Shown: piece after piece, positions 48,201-59,306 of the stretch
Numbering within the stretch: position 1 is the first letter of the stretch
How the letters are laid out: the number at the start of each line of letters is the position of its first letter
Assembly (NCBI GenBank): GCA_000727475.1
Contig: KL647305.1
Coordinates: 1,786,030-1,850,029 of the forward strand
Reading direction: 5' to 3'
Source of the DNA: Sarcocystis neurona
Taxonomy: Eukaryota; Apicomplexa; Conoidasida; Eucoccidiorida; Sarcocystidae
DNA length: 64,000 bases
Translations under genes and position numbers: made by a program
Notes under the pieces: model-generated
Told to the model about the DNA's origin: nothing
Database searches by the model: none
Seen by the model: only the letters and a program-made list of their open reading frames with translations

Positions 48201-51200
48201 GAGGACATGCTGCAGCTGCAGCAGGGAAGAGAAAACGGGAAGAAAGAGCCACCGCTGGGTCAGCAGAAACGCGAAGGGAGGCGAAGCGGGAGACCGGGAC
48301 GGCTAGCTTATAGAAAAGCACAGCAGCGCCAAGAAGACGCACAAGTACCTTTGCTGAATTTGCTTCTCGCTGGTGCAGCCGAAGGATCAGCGGAGACAGC
48401 GGCAGCAGCACCAGCAGCAGCAACACGGGCCGCAGCAACAGGACAGACAGAGACGGTTGCTGCGGATGAGTTTTCCTTCGCAGCGCAGGTCAAAGAAGTA
48501 GCAGCTGATGCCGGAAGAAGTAGGAGGGAGGATGCCACGCGTGTTGCAGCTCTGAGAGACACAGGGACAGCAGCAGGAGCCGCAGATAGCCAAGAGAGAG
48601 AAAATAGCACGTCCTTTGCAAGATCAGCGGCAACCATGCTAGAAAAGTTTGACCGAGTCTTGGTTGACGCCGAGTGTACCCACGACGCCTCTCTGCGGCA
48701 CATGCACAAGTTTGGGTCTCTCTGGAAGTGGGAGGATTTTGAGAGAAAAATGCAGATGGCAAACACGCAGCAGCAGACCCAGCAGCAAACACAGCAGCGA
48801 ATACAGCCGGCGATGGAACAGGAGAAGCAGAAGCAGCAGGAGGAGCAGGAGCAGCAGAAGCAGCAGGAGAAGCAGAAGCGGCTACAGAAGCAGATCGGGA
48901 TGCAGCAGGACACGCAGCAGGAGACAGAGCAGCGCGAGGAGCGCGGCAAACAGGCGGAAGGGAAGCAGGAGCAGCTGCAGCAGCAGAAGGGGGGGGGGCA
49001 GCGGGAGAGAGGAGAGGAGCTGCAGGAAGAACAAGAACGGCAGAAGGAGGAATGGCGTAAGCAAGAGCAATACCAGCGGCAGGAAAAGGCGGAGAGGCAG
49101 CTGCTGCAGCAGGCAGAGGAGCGTGACAAGACGCCACGGGTTTCTAACGCTTTTGCTACGAAGGCGCAGCAACAGGCAAGCGTTGTAGCAACAGCGGGAG
49201 AAGGAGTTTCTACGGGCGTCGAGGCGAAGGCAATTGCAGCAGCAGAGGCGCCAGCAGCGACGGCGCAACCGCAAGGACGGACACGGTGCGAAGCAGCAGC
49301 TGCGTCAGCAGAAATAAGTCTGGCAGTTGCAGCAGAAGCAGCAGCAGGAGCAGCAGCGGGAGCAGCAGCAGGAGCAGCAGCGGGAGCAGCAGCAGGAGCA
49401 GCAGCAGAAACAGCAGCAGGAGCAGCAGCAGAAGCAGCAGCAGGAGCAGCAGCAGAAGCAGCAGCAGGAGCAGCAGCAGAAGCGGCAGCCACTGACGAAG
49501 AAACAAGAGAAGAAGTTGGACAGGGAGTAGCTAGGGGAGCAGGAAGCAGAGAAGGTGTAGCAGCGGGAGGAGAAGCAGCCGCGGGACGAGAAGCAGCTGC
49601 GGGAAGAGGACGGGTAGCAAGGATAGACGGCGCAGGAAGAGCAGGAGGAGGAACGGGAGGAGCTGCAGAGGAAGAAACAGCTGCTGCAGGAGAAGCAGCA
49701 GATGAAGCAGCGGTGGGAAGCGAGGGAGACGATCCAGGCGAACGAGGAGAAAAAGAGGAGAAAGGGCTCTTCAGAGAACTCAGAGGAACACAGGCAGGCC
49801 TGCTGCAGCGAGGATTTGATTTATTAAAGCCAGGCGGACTGCTAGTATATAGCACTTGCAGCGGCTGCACCGATCAAAATGAAGATATTGTCCGCACGTT
49901 TCTACAAAGAAATGCGGCTGCCGCTCTTTATCCGCTGCCTTGTGCCGGCCTTCGATCGTATGACCGGCCCTGCTCCTACTCGTCCTCTTCCTCTCCCTGC
50001 TGCTGCTGCACCTCTCCTGTGTTCAACTGCTGCGGATCGTCTTACTTTTCTTCCTGCTGCTGCTGGTGCAAATCTACGTCCTCCCGCTGCAGTTGCTGCT
50101 GCCACCGCTACTCCTCCTCCTCTTCTTGCACGTGCTGTTGTGGCGGCCTTGGCCCGTCGTCCACTTCTTCCTGCTGTTGTCCTTCTTTCTTCTGCAGTCG
50201 CAGGGAGTGCCGCAGAAACCTATGCAGCAGGGCGACGCGATGCAGCAGCATGTCCCCCAGTTGCAGTAGCAGCAGCAGCATCCCGTTGAACAGCGGCAGC
50301 AACAGCGTGACTCCTAACAGCAGCAGCAGGAGAGTAACTGCTCTCTACTCAAATAACCGCAGCAACTCCTGCAGCACCAGCACGTCTCCTGGCACTCGCA
50401 GCAGCACGAGATGCGAATCCTCCCATATCCACAGCGCTGGCTTTGACAGCTACTGCAGCAAACTTTGCTGCAGCAGCTGCAGCGGCGGCTGCCCAATCCA
50501 TAACACCGGCAGCGAGCCTTTTCACAGGCGCAGCAGCTTCTGCAGTGGCGGCATGTATCGCCGCAGCAGTGAAAAATGTTGTAGTATTACTAGTAGTAGT
50601 AGTAGTAATATTAACAGTGGAAACGGTCGCGTTGCTCAAGGGTGTTCTTCACGAAGGGCAAGCAGCGAAGCAGCTAACAAAGGCACGAGCAGCAATGCAG
50701 CAGTGCACCACGTTGACGAACGTGGAGTTCGAAGCAAATCGGATGAAATGAGGACAGCAGCAGCAACTACGGAGGATGTGACAGCAGGAGGGATGGCACA
50801 GAAAACAGCATTGTTAGCAACAGCAGCCGCGAGCGCGCCAGCAGGGTACTCTTGTGCAGCGGCATCGCAGGTCTGGGCATATAAATGGAATGCAGCAGAA
50901 GCAACATTGGCAGCAACTACGGAGGGCGGCGTCGCAGACGCGGCTGCAGCAGGTGCAATTGGAGGAGGCGGCGACGCTGTAGCGAGAGAGGCAGCAGGAG
51001 GAGACACGACGATGGCTTGTGCAGACGTCGCAGCAGCAGCAGCACATGGAGCAATGGAAAACGCAAGAGCAGACGCAGTCTCTGCAGCGCCAGAGGAAAG
51101 CACAGAAGCAGCTGCAGACGCTGGGGCAGCATCAGCAGCAGGTGCTGCAGAAGCAGCAGCGGAGAAGATAAAGTGCTGGCCAGCAAAACTAGCAGCAGCT

Positions 51201-51965
51201 CGTTGCTCTGTAGATAATTTTTCTTCCGTGAGGTGGACAGCAGCTTCAACAACTACGGAGCACGCAGGAGCAGCGAGAGACACTGCACAGACGTGCAGCG
51301 GCGGGGGTGAAGAGGTTGAACAGCAGCACAAGTGCGCTGCATTCAGCCAGCAACAACAAGAAGGCGAGCTTTGCTGCTGGTGGCCCGCCCGGCCATCAGC
51401 GTTGGAAGTGGATTTCACCCTGCGTCGGCATCCGGCAGCAGTAAGAAGGAGCGCGACCGCAGCTGGAAGAATAGCAGCCGCTGCAGAAGGGACACAAACA
51501 GCAACAGGAAAAGCAGTGCCAGCAGCAGCAGGATCCGCAGCAGCCTCACACGGAGCAGCAGCAGCAGCAGAAAGAGCCGCCCTGTGTAGTGCAGCGACAC
51601 CTGGAGCTTCTGGAGCAGTTGGGAGAGAAGCCGCGGCAAGGCAGCGTCGAGTAGTGCACCACAGAGAAGAGGATGGCGAGACAGCAGCTACTGCAGCAGA
51701 AGTGGAAGCAGCGTCAGTCAGTGCAGGCGGAGGGAGGCACTTGGACGCAACGCGAGACTTCTACACTAGCGAAGAAGTCAGACGCCATTTATGCGTGAAG
51801 CAGCGGGAGACGCAGAACTGCAGGCGAAATACGCAGCAGCCACTTTTTCGTGCATGCAGCTGCTATTTTGGGCCCCGTCAGAGCCACACGAGTGGACTGT
51901 TTCTTGCGTGTATCACGAAACTTGAAGCAGAACCCCTTTCCAGCACCAAAGCTGTCCCTGCCTAA
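45264..51965 (+). CDS. RNA (cytosine-5) methyltransferase, NOL1/NOP2/Sun (RsmB/NSUN) family, giant single exon
   Basis: The predicted enzyme transfers methyl from S-adenosylmethionine to C5 of cytosine in RNA; the substrate is unknown. One uninterrupted frame gives 2,233 residues from the ATG at 45264. Family landmarks in order: an N-terminal block FLGYLRSNQADLSLYEEP and VPRYF (about 47-75); the SAM-site motif GDRICDLCCAPGNK (624-637); VVGVDGRRERAHLCRR (about 809-824) with RKYGATNVLLLLQDGRLF; LVDAECTHD with Cys1138; LLQRGFDLLKPGGLLVYSTC with Cys1532, then QNEDIVRTFL; and the C-terminal SHTSGLFLACITK near 2207. Both cysteines of this class are therefore present, but the usual Pro-Cys of motif IV reads Glu-Cys. 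The folded core is about 400 residues. The rest is Ala, Gln, Glu and Ser/Cys low complexity. A GTG start at 45219 would add 15 residues. The 49960-50700 segment is suspicious; see findings. Confidence 0.88.
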   Translation: MENFHRLAAREENAAAAAACRWERAAAASAAAAASSRPLLQRIPGRFLGYLRSNQADLSLYEEPAAAAVPRYFALVYPPPPLTRAAAAAATAAVSPRTDAEPAAAAAAAGLVQLLYPAAAEASSTSPCPPSRAASQFLPHCPASSSSAAAAGPGARPTQCVTCVTSRSRCARGDLHAQEDMCMGGNFCKQDTTGMQGAKGCKQDYCCMPLRTPTQDKRCSSCRRGGAQKIGCTQDGRKNIQHGELHMQEACRRVRMRTCVRMQQPFRSLFEDVPCLVHSPVSAEIHQTKSCLFLPSSRGWLSASSDPSPSWQQQQLSSFTQQQRLQPSQHQLHAPHQEQLRETQHKQQQRPVCSCCYPCFAAAVLRCMQYELQLFAPPAAVSWLFACRSCTSLSSSSVPAAAESNPLSSAVRPSRPSSFSSSRLLSPVSSDEWCRCCCAHRQRVDNAASALDASRSAVHEGSRGAAAVKPDEEFSVEAAAEAGNRAPRLATAAPEAAAAGITTAGSDGGRATRPEPEMTAAAAREAPETAATAAQTLGRAAAALAAGAAAVTAARGGRGRGRGGACALGDSVAPAAATYSSFRAIFALPAGVSPRDCLPYKLNLIHPLDAASAACVAALRPKPGDRICDLCCAPGNKLLLLARAVRNENQQAMKGASHRDACTLQQGVASRASCSSGSSQVAAESCRRLVSAAAAMEAARGASRAEKVRHAATAPTDGGTAAAGTKGLAAAADAVGTGETAAAGTAADAAAAKEGVAREETADTEAAAAAEQQTEMGQAAGGGAAAAAVDREEEAAAVRAAGERQSGFVVGVDGRRERAHLCRRIVRKYGATNVLLLLQDGRLFDGSCTCSTFSSEPKSGRWSQRRQQTEEQLPQEEKEEEEEELLLQDLEETEQQQDVEEQQQVEGSKQQQQQPEEEAVFEWWEKKEQEDVEMQPRQQGSMHHEEKAQKDDCLHHGWGQNDPVSIFHSQQQRARSEKQEDMLQLQQGRENGKKEPPLGQQKREGRRSGRPGRLAYRKAQQRQEDAQVPLLNLLLAGAAEGSAETAAAAPAAATRAAATGQTETVAADEFSFAAQVKEVAADAGRSRREDATRVAALRDTGTAAGAADSQERENSTSFARSAATMLEKFDRVLVDAECTHDASLRHMHKFGSLWKWEDFERKMQMANTQQQTQQQTQQRIQPAMEQEKQKQQEEQEQQKQQEKQKRLQKQIGMQQDTQQETEQREERGKQAEGKQEQLQQQKGGGQRERGEELQEEQERQKEEWRKQEQYQRQEKAERQLLQQAEERDKTPRVSNAFATKAQQQASVVATAGEGVSTGVEAKAIAAAEAPAATAQPQGRTRCEAAAASAEISLAVAAEAAAGAAAGAAAGAAAGAAAGAAAETAAGAAAEAAAGAAAEAAAGAAAEAAATDEETREEVGQGVARGAGSREGVAAGGEAAAGREAAAGRGRVARIDGAGRAGGGTGGAAEEETAAAGEAADEAAVGSEGDDPGERGEKEEKGLFRELRGTQAGLLQRGFDLLKPGGLLVYSTCSGCTDQNEDIVRTFLQRNAAAALYPLPCAGLRSYDRPCSYSSSSSPCCCCTSPVFNCCGSSYFSSCCCWCKSTSSRCSCCCHRYSSSSSCTCCCGGLGPSSTSSCCCPSFFCSRRECRRNLCSRATRCSSMSPSCSSSSSIPLNSGSNSVTPNSSSRRVTALYSNNRSNSCSTSTSPGTRSSTRCESSHIHSAGFDSYCSKLCCSSCSGGCPIHNTGSEPFHRRSSFCSGGMYRRSSEKCCSITSSSSSNINSGNGRVAQGCSSRRASSEAANKGTSSNAAVHHVDERGVRSKSDEMRTAAATTEDVTAGGMAQKTALLATAAASAPAGYSCAAASQVWAYKWNAAEATLAATTEGGVADAAAAGAIGGGGDAVAREAAGGDTTMACADVAAAAAHGAMENARADAVSAAPEESTEAAADAGAASAAGAAEAAAEKIKCWPAKLAAARCSVDNFSSVRWTAASTTTEHAGAARDTAQTCSGGGEEVEQQHKCAAFSQQQQEGELCCWWPARPSALEVDFTLRRHPAAVRRSATAAGRIAAAAEGTQTATGKAVPAAAGSAAASHGAAAAAERAALCSAATPGASGAVGREAAARQRRVVHHREEDGETAATAAEVEAASVSAGGGRHLDATRDFYTSEEVRRHLCVKQRETQNCRRNTQQPLFRACSCYFGPRQSHTSGLFLACITKLEAEPLSSTKAVPA
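49330..49492 (+). repeat. GCAGCAGGA-type repeat coding Ala/Gly/Glu
   Basis: Units of GGAGCAGCAGCA and AGAAGCAGCAGC stand in tandem, read in the methyltransferase frame as (AAAG)n then (AAAE)n. The period is a multiple of three. The other frames are also open (QQQEQ or SSSRS), so copy-number change would not break the gene. Confidence 0.85.
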
Positions 51966-52698
51966 AAAAAGGGGAAACGTTCTCCTACATGGTGTGCTGC
52001 GACTGTTACTGCAGCGGCCGCTGCTGCTGATGCTGCTGCTGATGCTGCTGCTGTTGCTGGCAGACTGTTTCTGCTACTGCTGCGGGTGCAGGTGGTGCTG
52101 ATGTCAATGCCACCGCCCAGCCAGCGCGATGGTGCTTCTGCTGCTGCTCCTGTTGCAGCTGAACCTGCCGTTGTCGCTATCGCTGCAGTTGGAAGTTCCG
52201 CAGCAGTGGCGAGAGCATGCAACAGGCTCAGAGTTAGACGCCCAAAGTGAAAAGGGGAAGGTTTTTACAGGCAGCTGCTGCGGTGTATAGCGCTGCGCAG
52301 GTCCGGGGGCTGGACGGGCAAAATGAGCGCGGCAGCCGTCGGTGGATCAGCAGTTGGTCGGGCGGTTTATAGCGCGTTTATATATCTGTTCACATAGGGA
52401 AGCATACGTGTGTGGACGTTTGTATAAGGATGGCATTCGAACTGCTGCGGGCGAGGGTGCAGATCAATACAGTTATATATATCGTTTGTGGATGTGGATA
52501 TATACGCATATACGTACATACACTATACACACACTTTATAGATATGATTCCATTCATGTGGCGGCGCCTGGATGGGCGTCCAAATTCGTTTGTAAGTACG
52601 TAAATGTGTACGTGTGCGTGTGCATGCAGACATACACAACTACCATATACCGTGCGTGGGTATATGTTTGTGTGTGTGTATTTGTATATGTATGTATG

Positions 52699-52735
<37 letters not shown>

Positions 52736-54677
52736 GTGTGTTCGCAAGCACGTGGGCGGGTGTCCACAACGGTTTACAGCTAGATGTATATACCTTTTAA
52801 ATATAGTACTTGTGGATAATACTCGTGGACAGGTATCCGTGTGTGAGTGGAGTTAAGTGTATAAGGACTGCAGACGCATATGCCTTTGTCCCTTTTCCTC
52901 AGTCCGCGGGAGCCGCCGTACCGTAGACGCTGTTGTGGGACGGCGGCTTATACGCCCGTTTTCCTCCTGTTGCATGCATCCTATCTCCCAGAAGTCGCAG
53001 CATCAGTGCACTACCGAAGCTTGACCACACAAGCCTTGATACGTGTATATTATATATAAGTGGGGCGACACTAGCGCGCTGTACGAGCTTCTCTCTACAC
53101 CTATATTGACGAAAACATATACGCGTAGATAGATACATATATATATACATATATATATATATGTATATACACACACATATATATAATATATATATATATA
53201 TGCACCAATAGCAGCTTCAGTGCAATGTTGCTGCAGATGGGTGTGACACTATAAATACGTATACGTGTAGTTCTACGAACACGCATACATATATCTATAT
53301 CTGCAGCGGCATCAACGCAACATCAGGACTCCTTTTCTCTATACGTGTAGAACAATAATCTCAGCAAAGCTGCGCCAAGCGCATGTCTACATTAGATACA
53401 TAAAGCAGTGGCACGTACGCGTGCACGCACGTCACAGCTGCTTCTGTTGAGAGAACCCTGGGGGGGTCGAGGGGAGGGAAGGGGCGCGCTGGTGCCGCGG
53501 AGAAGAAATGGTAGCAGTGCGGCCACGGAGCCGTCAAAAGCCACGCGTTTACATTTTTCCAGTACCCACGAGGCGGGACGACTCTCTGCACGAACAGGGA
53601 AGCGAGTGAAAGCTCTTCAGCAACGGTATATCGAAGAAGAGAAGCGCAGGGCCGCTCTCGTCTGCATTTTATTGCTAGCACGTTAGTAAAAGAAAGGAGG
53701 ACAAGAAAAGGGAGAGGAGGAAGTCTCCAAGACGTGCACTAAATATTTGTGCGGATCCGGGTGGGTGACTGCCCTCAAGAAGAGGACATACCTAGGTATC
53801 GATCATACGTAATATAGAGACTGATACATATAAATACGTGGACGTAGATGTAACCTGTAAATATCCACGTAGACACATACGTACGTACACAGACATATGT
53901 AGATATATACACGTATACACGACACACACACACACACACAGACACACGAAGCTATATATACGACACTCACACTGACCTACGCAGTTATATATATATATAT
54001 ATATACAAGGAGAGTAATGTAGACATAGACAAATCTACATACTACAGGACGTGCCAAAAACGTAGACACAAACGGATATGCATACGTGGACGTATGTACA
54101 CACGTGTACCACCTCCTGTGCGCGCAGGCTGACGCGTAAAGTAACCTTTTAACTCGCTCATGCTAATATCATGGCATCTACCTACGAACGAATAGATATA
54201 CATATATATATATATATCCATATGTACATGCACAAATTTATACATAGATATATATATATATATATATGCGTGTGTAAGTACCAAGACAAATAAATATATA
54301 TATATATATATATACACCCATGCGTGCATAGACAAATGAATAGATATATGTATATATGTATCCAAGTGTACATAGACAAACTTGCTGTCGTATGTCAACG
54401 ATCCTGGAGAAGCTCCACACTACTGATGTCTACACGTATATATGTATATATATATATATATGTGTATACACTAAGGAGTAGAATAACCCCATACGGGACT
54501 CGTGAAGAAGCAGGAGCAGAGCCACTAGTAGCTTTACTTCTTGTCTACGTAGAGGAACATCTATGACAACTCTCCACACGTTTTTCGCAGCAACTGCTGC
54601 ACCTGCCGGATGTGTGCTGCTGCTGCTACCGCTGCTGTCTGGGATGCTCGCCCGTTACGACTGCAACTGTAACATTT
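51966..54677. other. Spacer between two convergent genes
   Basis: After the methyltransferase stop comes a CTG-rich stretch (52000-52200), then TATATG microsatellites (52380-53350 and 53800-54480). Complex sequence at 53400-53700 has open frames on both strands without support. The genes on either side run towards each other, so this should hold both 3' UTRs. Confidence 0.5.
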
Positions 54678-57600
54678 TCAGGGTCGGCGCTGCTGCTCTG
54701 TGTGACCCGACGGCTGTTGCTTCTTTTGCCGAGAGAAGTGCTGCTGCTGCTGTTGTTCTCCCGAGGACGGCAACCGGTGCTGCTTCTGGAGCTCGTGCAC
54801 GCCAACTGGCAGATGTTGCTGAGTCTCCACCGACAGCCGCTGGTGCTGCTCCTGCTGCTCCCCTCTCGACAGCTGGTGCAGCTGTTGCTGCTCAGCGGAC
54901 AGCTGCAACTGCTGCTGCTGCACAGGGAGCACGTCAGGAAACGGCTGCTGCGTCTCCTGCTCCCGTCGTTCCGCTTCGCGTTTCGTGGCTGCTGCACGCG
55001 CCGATGCTGCATGTTTGCTTCGCCGGACAAAAACAGCAGACGCTCTCGACAAAGGGCAGAAGCGCTCCAGTCCTAGCAGCTGCTGGTGAGGGCAGAGCCT
55101 AGAAAGCAGAGACTTCCACCTGCCGCAGAGCACGAAGTCTGAGTGATACGGCTTCCTAAACTGATCGGCCGCCACCTTCCCCCGGCCGCTGCTGCTGCTG
55201 TTGCTTGTGCTGCTGCTGATGGTGGGAGCATGCGAAGTAGCGTAGCCTGAGGCTTGGTTCACCAGCGTCGCCGAGGCGCCAAGACCTGCTTCAGCCGCCG
55301 CTCCTCTCTTGAGACACCCAGCCGCAAAGTTGATGGAAGAATAACCGGGGAATTTGCCGGCGTCATGCCAGTAGAAGCTACTTGGTGGCTCCTCAGCTGC
55401 TTCTCCTCTGTTAGGCGTCGTCCCCATGCAGCTGCTGCTGTTCTTCTCCTGGTGCTGCTTCTCCTGTTCTTCCTCAATAGGCGCAGACACCGGCAGCTCG
55501 TCCTTCGCTTTATCGCCTGCTGCGTTCCCCTCACGAGGCTCGGCAGCACCGAGACAGTCTTGCAGCACGAGCGCGTTCTGCTGCTGCTCTTTCTGCAGCC
55601 GCTGCTGGCAACGCTGCCGTCGCTCCTGCTGCTGCGCGCACTTCAGCTGCTGCAGCTGCTCCTGCCCTTCCAGCAGTGCTGCCTGCGGCTCGAGAAGCTG
55701 TTCCTCCAGCAGCCGCGCGGGGTGCAACAGCGTCTCCTGCTGCGATCCCACTTGCTGCTGCTGCTGCGTTGTCATAATCACCTGCTCCTGCTGCTGCAGC
55801 AGTGCGAGGGCTTCCTGGCCGTCCTGCTGCACCTTTTCCCCCGCTTTTCCCTCCCCCTGCTGTTCTGCGATGGGTCTCGGCAACGGCGAAGAAGAATAAC
55901 AGGCAGGAGCAGCACCTTCTCTCAATATCCAGTCCTTTCCCACGCCACCAGACGCTCCTTCACAGATGTGATCCTTCTCTGCCTGTGCTGGCAGAGACGA
56001 CCTCTGCGTCAGTTGCTCACCACTGCCCCTGCTGCGTCTTCCTGTACTCCTACTCAAGACGGTGCAGCAGCTCCTTCCCGCTTCCTCACTGCCCTCAGCT
56101 GTTTTGTCCTGGCCTCCGCCGTTCAACTCGGCTACTGTTGCTGCGTCTCCTGCTGCCGTTCCTGCCGCCCTCATCAACGCTTCCCCTGTGCCGCCGCATG
56201 CGCCTGCTCCTGCTGCTGCTGCACGCGCAGCTGTCGCGGAGGCACCTGGCTCTCGTGTGTTGGGAACTGCTGCGACTGCTGCAGCACCCGGCGGGAGCTG
56301 GACCGGCTTCATGTGGTACACAGCGAGCAGCAGCAGCAGAATGATGTGCCACAGGGAATGGACGAAGAAATGTCTGCCGTGGCTTCGCGACGGCCTGCGG
56401 TAGAAACGTAGGAATGAACGAAGAATAAACAGGTTGGCGGGAAGAGAAGATACAATACACATCCAGGACGTTACTCCGCATGCGGCTGAGATCTGCAGCA
56501 CAGCAGGTCAGACATGCAAAGACGAACAAGGAAACGTTTCTATTCTGCTGTGTGTGAACTTGAACAAATGTAAAAAGAGTCTACATTTCTGCACGATACA
56601 AACATATATATATATATATGTGGAGAGATAGGCAGCTACGACTAGAGAGGCTCGGATGAGACTGATACAGACGTCCACGTATACGTAGATGGTGAAACAA
56701 AGAAACGAATAGCAGGGGCAAAGCAGGGTATCACTGTCCTCAACATGTAGAGACGCATATATATATATATGTACGCATCTGGACATCATATATATACATC
56801 GATACATATAATATATGTATTTGGGAAGAGAGAGAAATAGGCATATATGTAGGTATCTACGTACATGAATTAATCTTTCATGTATATATACTTATACATA
56901 CACGTGGTACACATTCACAAAGATGTATATGTATATGTGCATATGCGTACACATGTATGCGTACGGACACATATACGTACATATATATATATGTATATAT
57001 ATGTCCTGTTTGGTGAAGAGATGGTCTTACAGTAGGAGTGGCCAGAAGAGCAGCGAGGTATCTGCTGCAGAGCTTTTTTGTTAGCAGGGCTCTTCCGTCG
57101 TCGTTCACGCCGAACATGACATATCCGGCATTTTTGTAGTCGCGTCGGTGAAGCCAGCAAAGAGTGTAGAAGTGAGGGAACTGCCACAAGTACTGCAGGG
57201 CTCCCAGCAGCAGCGCATGCAAACTCCACACCGAGCCCTGCAGAACCAGAAAGTGGGGGTCCACGTGGAGAGAAAATGGAGACGGAAAAGAAGCAACTAC
57301 ATGTATTCTCGTGCGTATTTATATTTATATATATTCTGGTATGTGTTCATCCACACATATATATGCACTGGTATGTGGATATGTAGAGGTACACACGTAT
57401 ATATATATATATAGGATGGAGAAGATTGGCGGCTGAGAAGACGAAATGAGAGGACGATGAAAGTTTATGTCGAAACAACAAGAAGAAAAGGTGAAGAATG
57501 CGGCGACGCAAACACAGAAGGATAAGAAAGTGTGAGGCACACGCTTAGGAGGAGACGAGGAAGAGGGCGCAGACGAAAAGACGAAGACGGCTTCGGAAGG

Positions 57601-59274
57601 ACAACGACACGTAGAAGGTAGAGCGCACCGCAGCAGCAGCAGTGCTTGTACCCCCAGCAGCAGCGCAGAGAGGAAACGCAGCAGCAGCCACGCCACCAGC
57701 ACCAGCATCGAAGAGAGAGACAGTCGCACACTACGTACGCCAGGAGGGACAGAGACGAGCATCGCCCGTAGCAGCAGAAGCGGCAACCGGAGCAACGACA
57801 CCGGCTCAACAGCAGAGGCAGGGACAGCAGCAACAGCAGAAGCAGCGACACCCGCAGCGAGAGCAGACGCAGCCACAGCAGCAACGGCAGAAGCAGCCAC
57901 AACAGCAGCAGCAGCAACAAACGCAGCGCGAGCAGGGACAGCAGAAGCTGCGACAGCAGAAACGGCAACACCGAAGCAGCCGCCCCGCAGGAAGAGCAGA
58001 CGCAGGTACAGCAGAAGCTGCAAGAGCCGCAGCGACAGCAGACGCAGCGGCAGCGGCAGCAACAGACGTAGCACAGGGGAAGCAGAGACAGCAGCCCCCC
58101 CCCAGCCGACAGGGACTTACTCCTGCGGCAGTCCAGCCTATGAGGAGCGGCACCGCTCCCACCACGGCTCCGACGTGTGTGCTGAAAGGTGTCGACGTCT
58201 TGAGCGGCGTGTAGACGCAGGCGTATAAAAAAGTGTTGCTGGCAGCAAGAGCAGCGGCGGCAGGCGGGAAGTGCACCAACAGTAGCCACACTCCCGTCGC
58301 TGCTGTCCCGGCCGCAAAACGGACGCAGGCAGCAGGCGAGATGAAGCCACGGGCGACGGGTCTGCAGGCATACACAACACATGCCACGCATATCTTCGCT
58401 CCGGCCCCCCCCCAGGCTAATGCGACACATCGACCACGGACGGCACTTCCACTTGTTGTCTACCTACCTCTTGCTCTACAATTTTATATGGAGGAGGAAC
58501 ATGGGACGTACAGATTGCATGCACGTACCGCAGAACGTCCAGAATACAGGTGTACGAGGTGTGCACAAAGAGATACACGCGCAGATCCACATGCATGTGG
58601 ACGTCAGTATGTGCAATGCCGCTACATTCATGTACGTAAATATATTATTAAAGCCACGCACAGGCCATTCGGTGGGGGGTGAAGGCGGTAATACGTCTGC
58701 GCTCTCTGCGCGTTCCACATATAAGCATGTGGACGCATGCGCGCACGTATGTATGTAGACATATATATACACATACGCGCAGCGGAAAAGCAAGACCGAG
58801 ACAAACAGAGAGAGAAGGAAGAAAGAAGAGAAGCACAGAGGTTTAGAACCACGTGAAGATCAAGACATATCCAAGAGAGTGCAGGCGGCTCCCTAAATTA
58901 ACGTACGTATGGCAAAGGCATGCATCGGCGACGTCGAAGGAGAGAGACACGTGCCCCTGCAGATGTACACGTGCGTAGGCATATGCTCACACACATACAT
59001 GTGGGGGGTGGAAATCTCGGAGAGAAACGACCAGCGGAAGCACTTGCATGCATGCAGACACAAGCAGTTACCTATAGTGACTCTAATTCTCTTGATATTG
59101 ACACTTTCACATACATACATATACACACACATACGTAAACACATACATATATAGACATACATATACATATATACACACATATGCACATATATGGTCAATC
59201 GAACGACAGCATACACATACATGTACATACACACATATATACATATACAGCCGACCGAGAATACTGGGTTCGCT

Positions 59275-59306
<32 letters not shown>

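Noticed and set aside
48308..49870. 520-codon minus-strand frame (Ala/Ser/Cys-rich) opposite the methyltransferase gene
   Set aside because: It is the antisense shadow of the CAG repeats; the plus strand carries all conserved methyltransferase motifs.
52342..54398. Small frames between the methyltransferase and COX10 genes
   Set aside because: Mostly microsatellite-derived, no start or splice support, and both strands equally open.
55254..56411. 385-codon plus-strand Leu/Cys-rich frame opposite COX10 exon 4
   Set aside because: It is antisense to the Gln-rich COX10 extension and has no protein-like composition.
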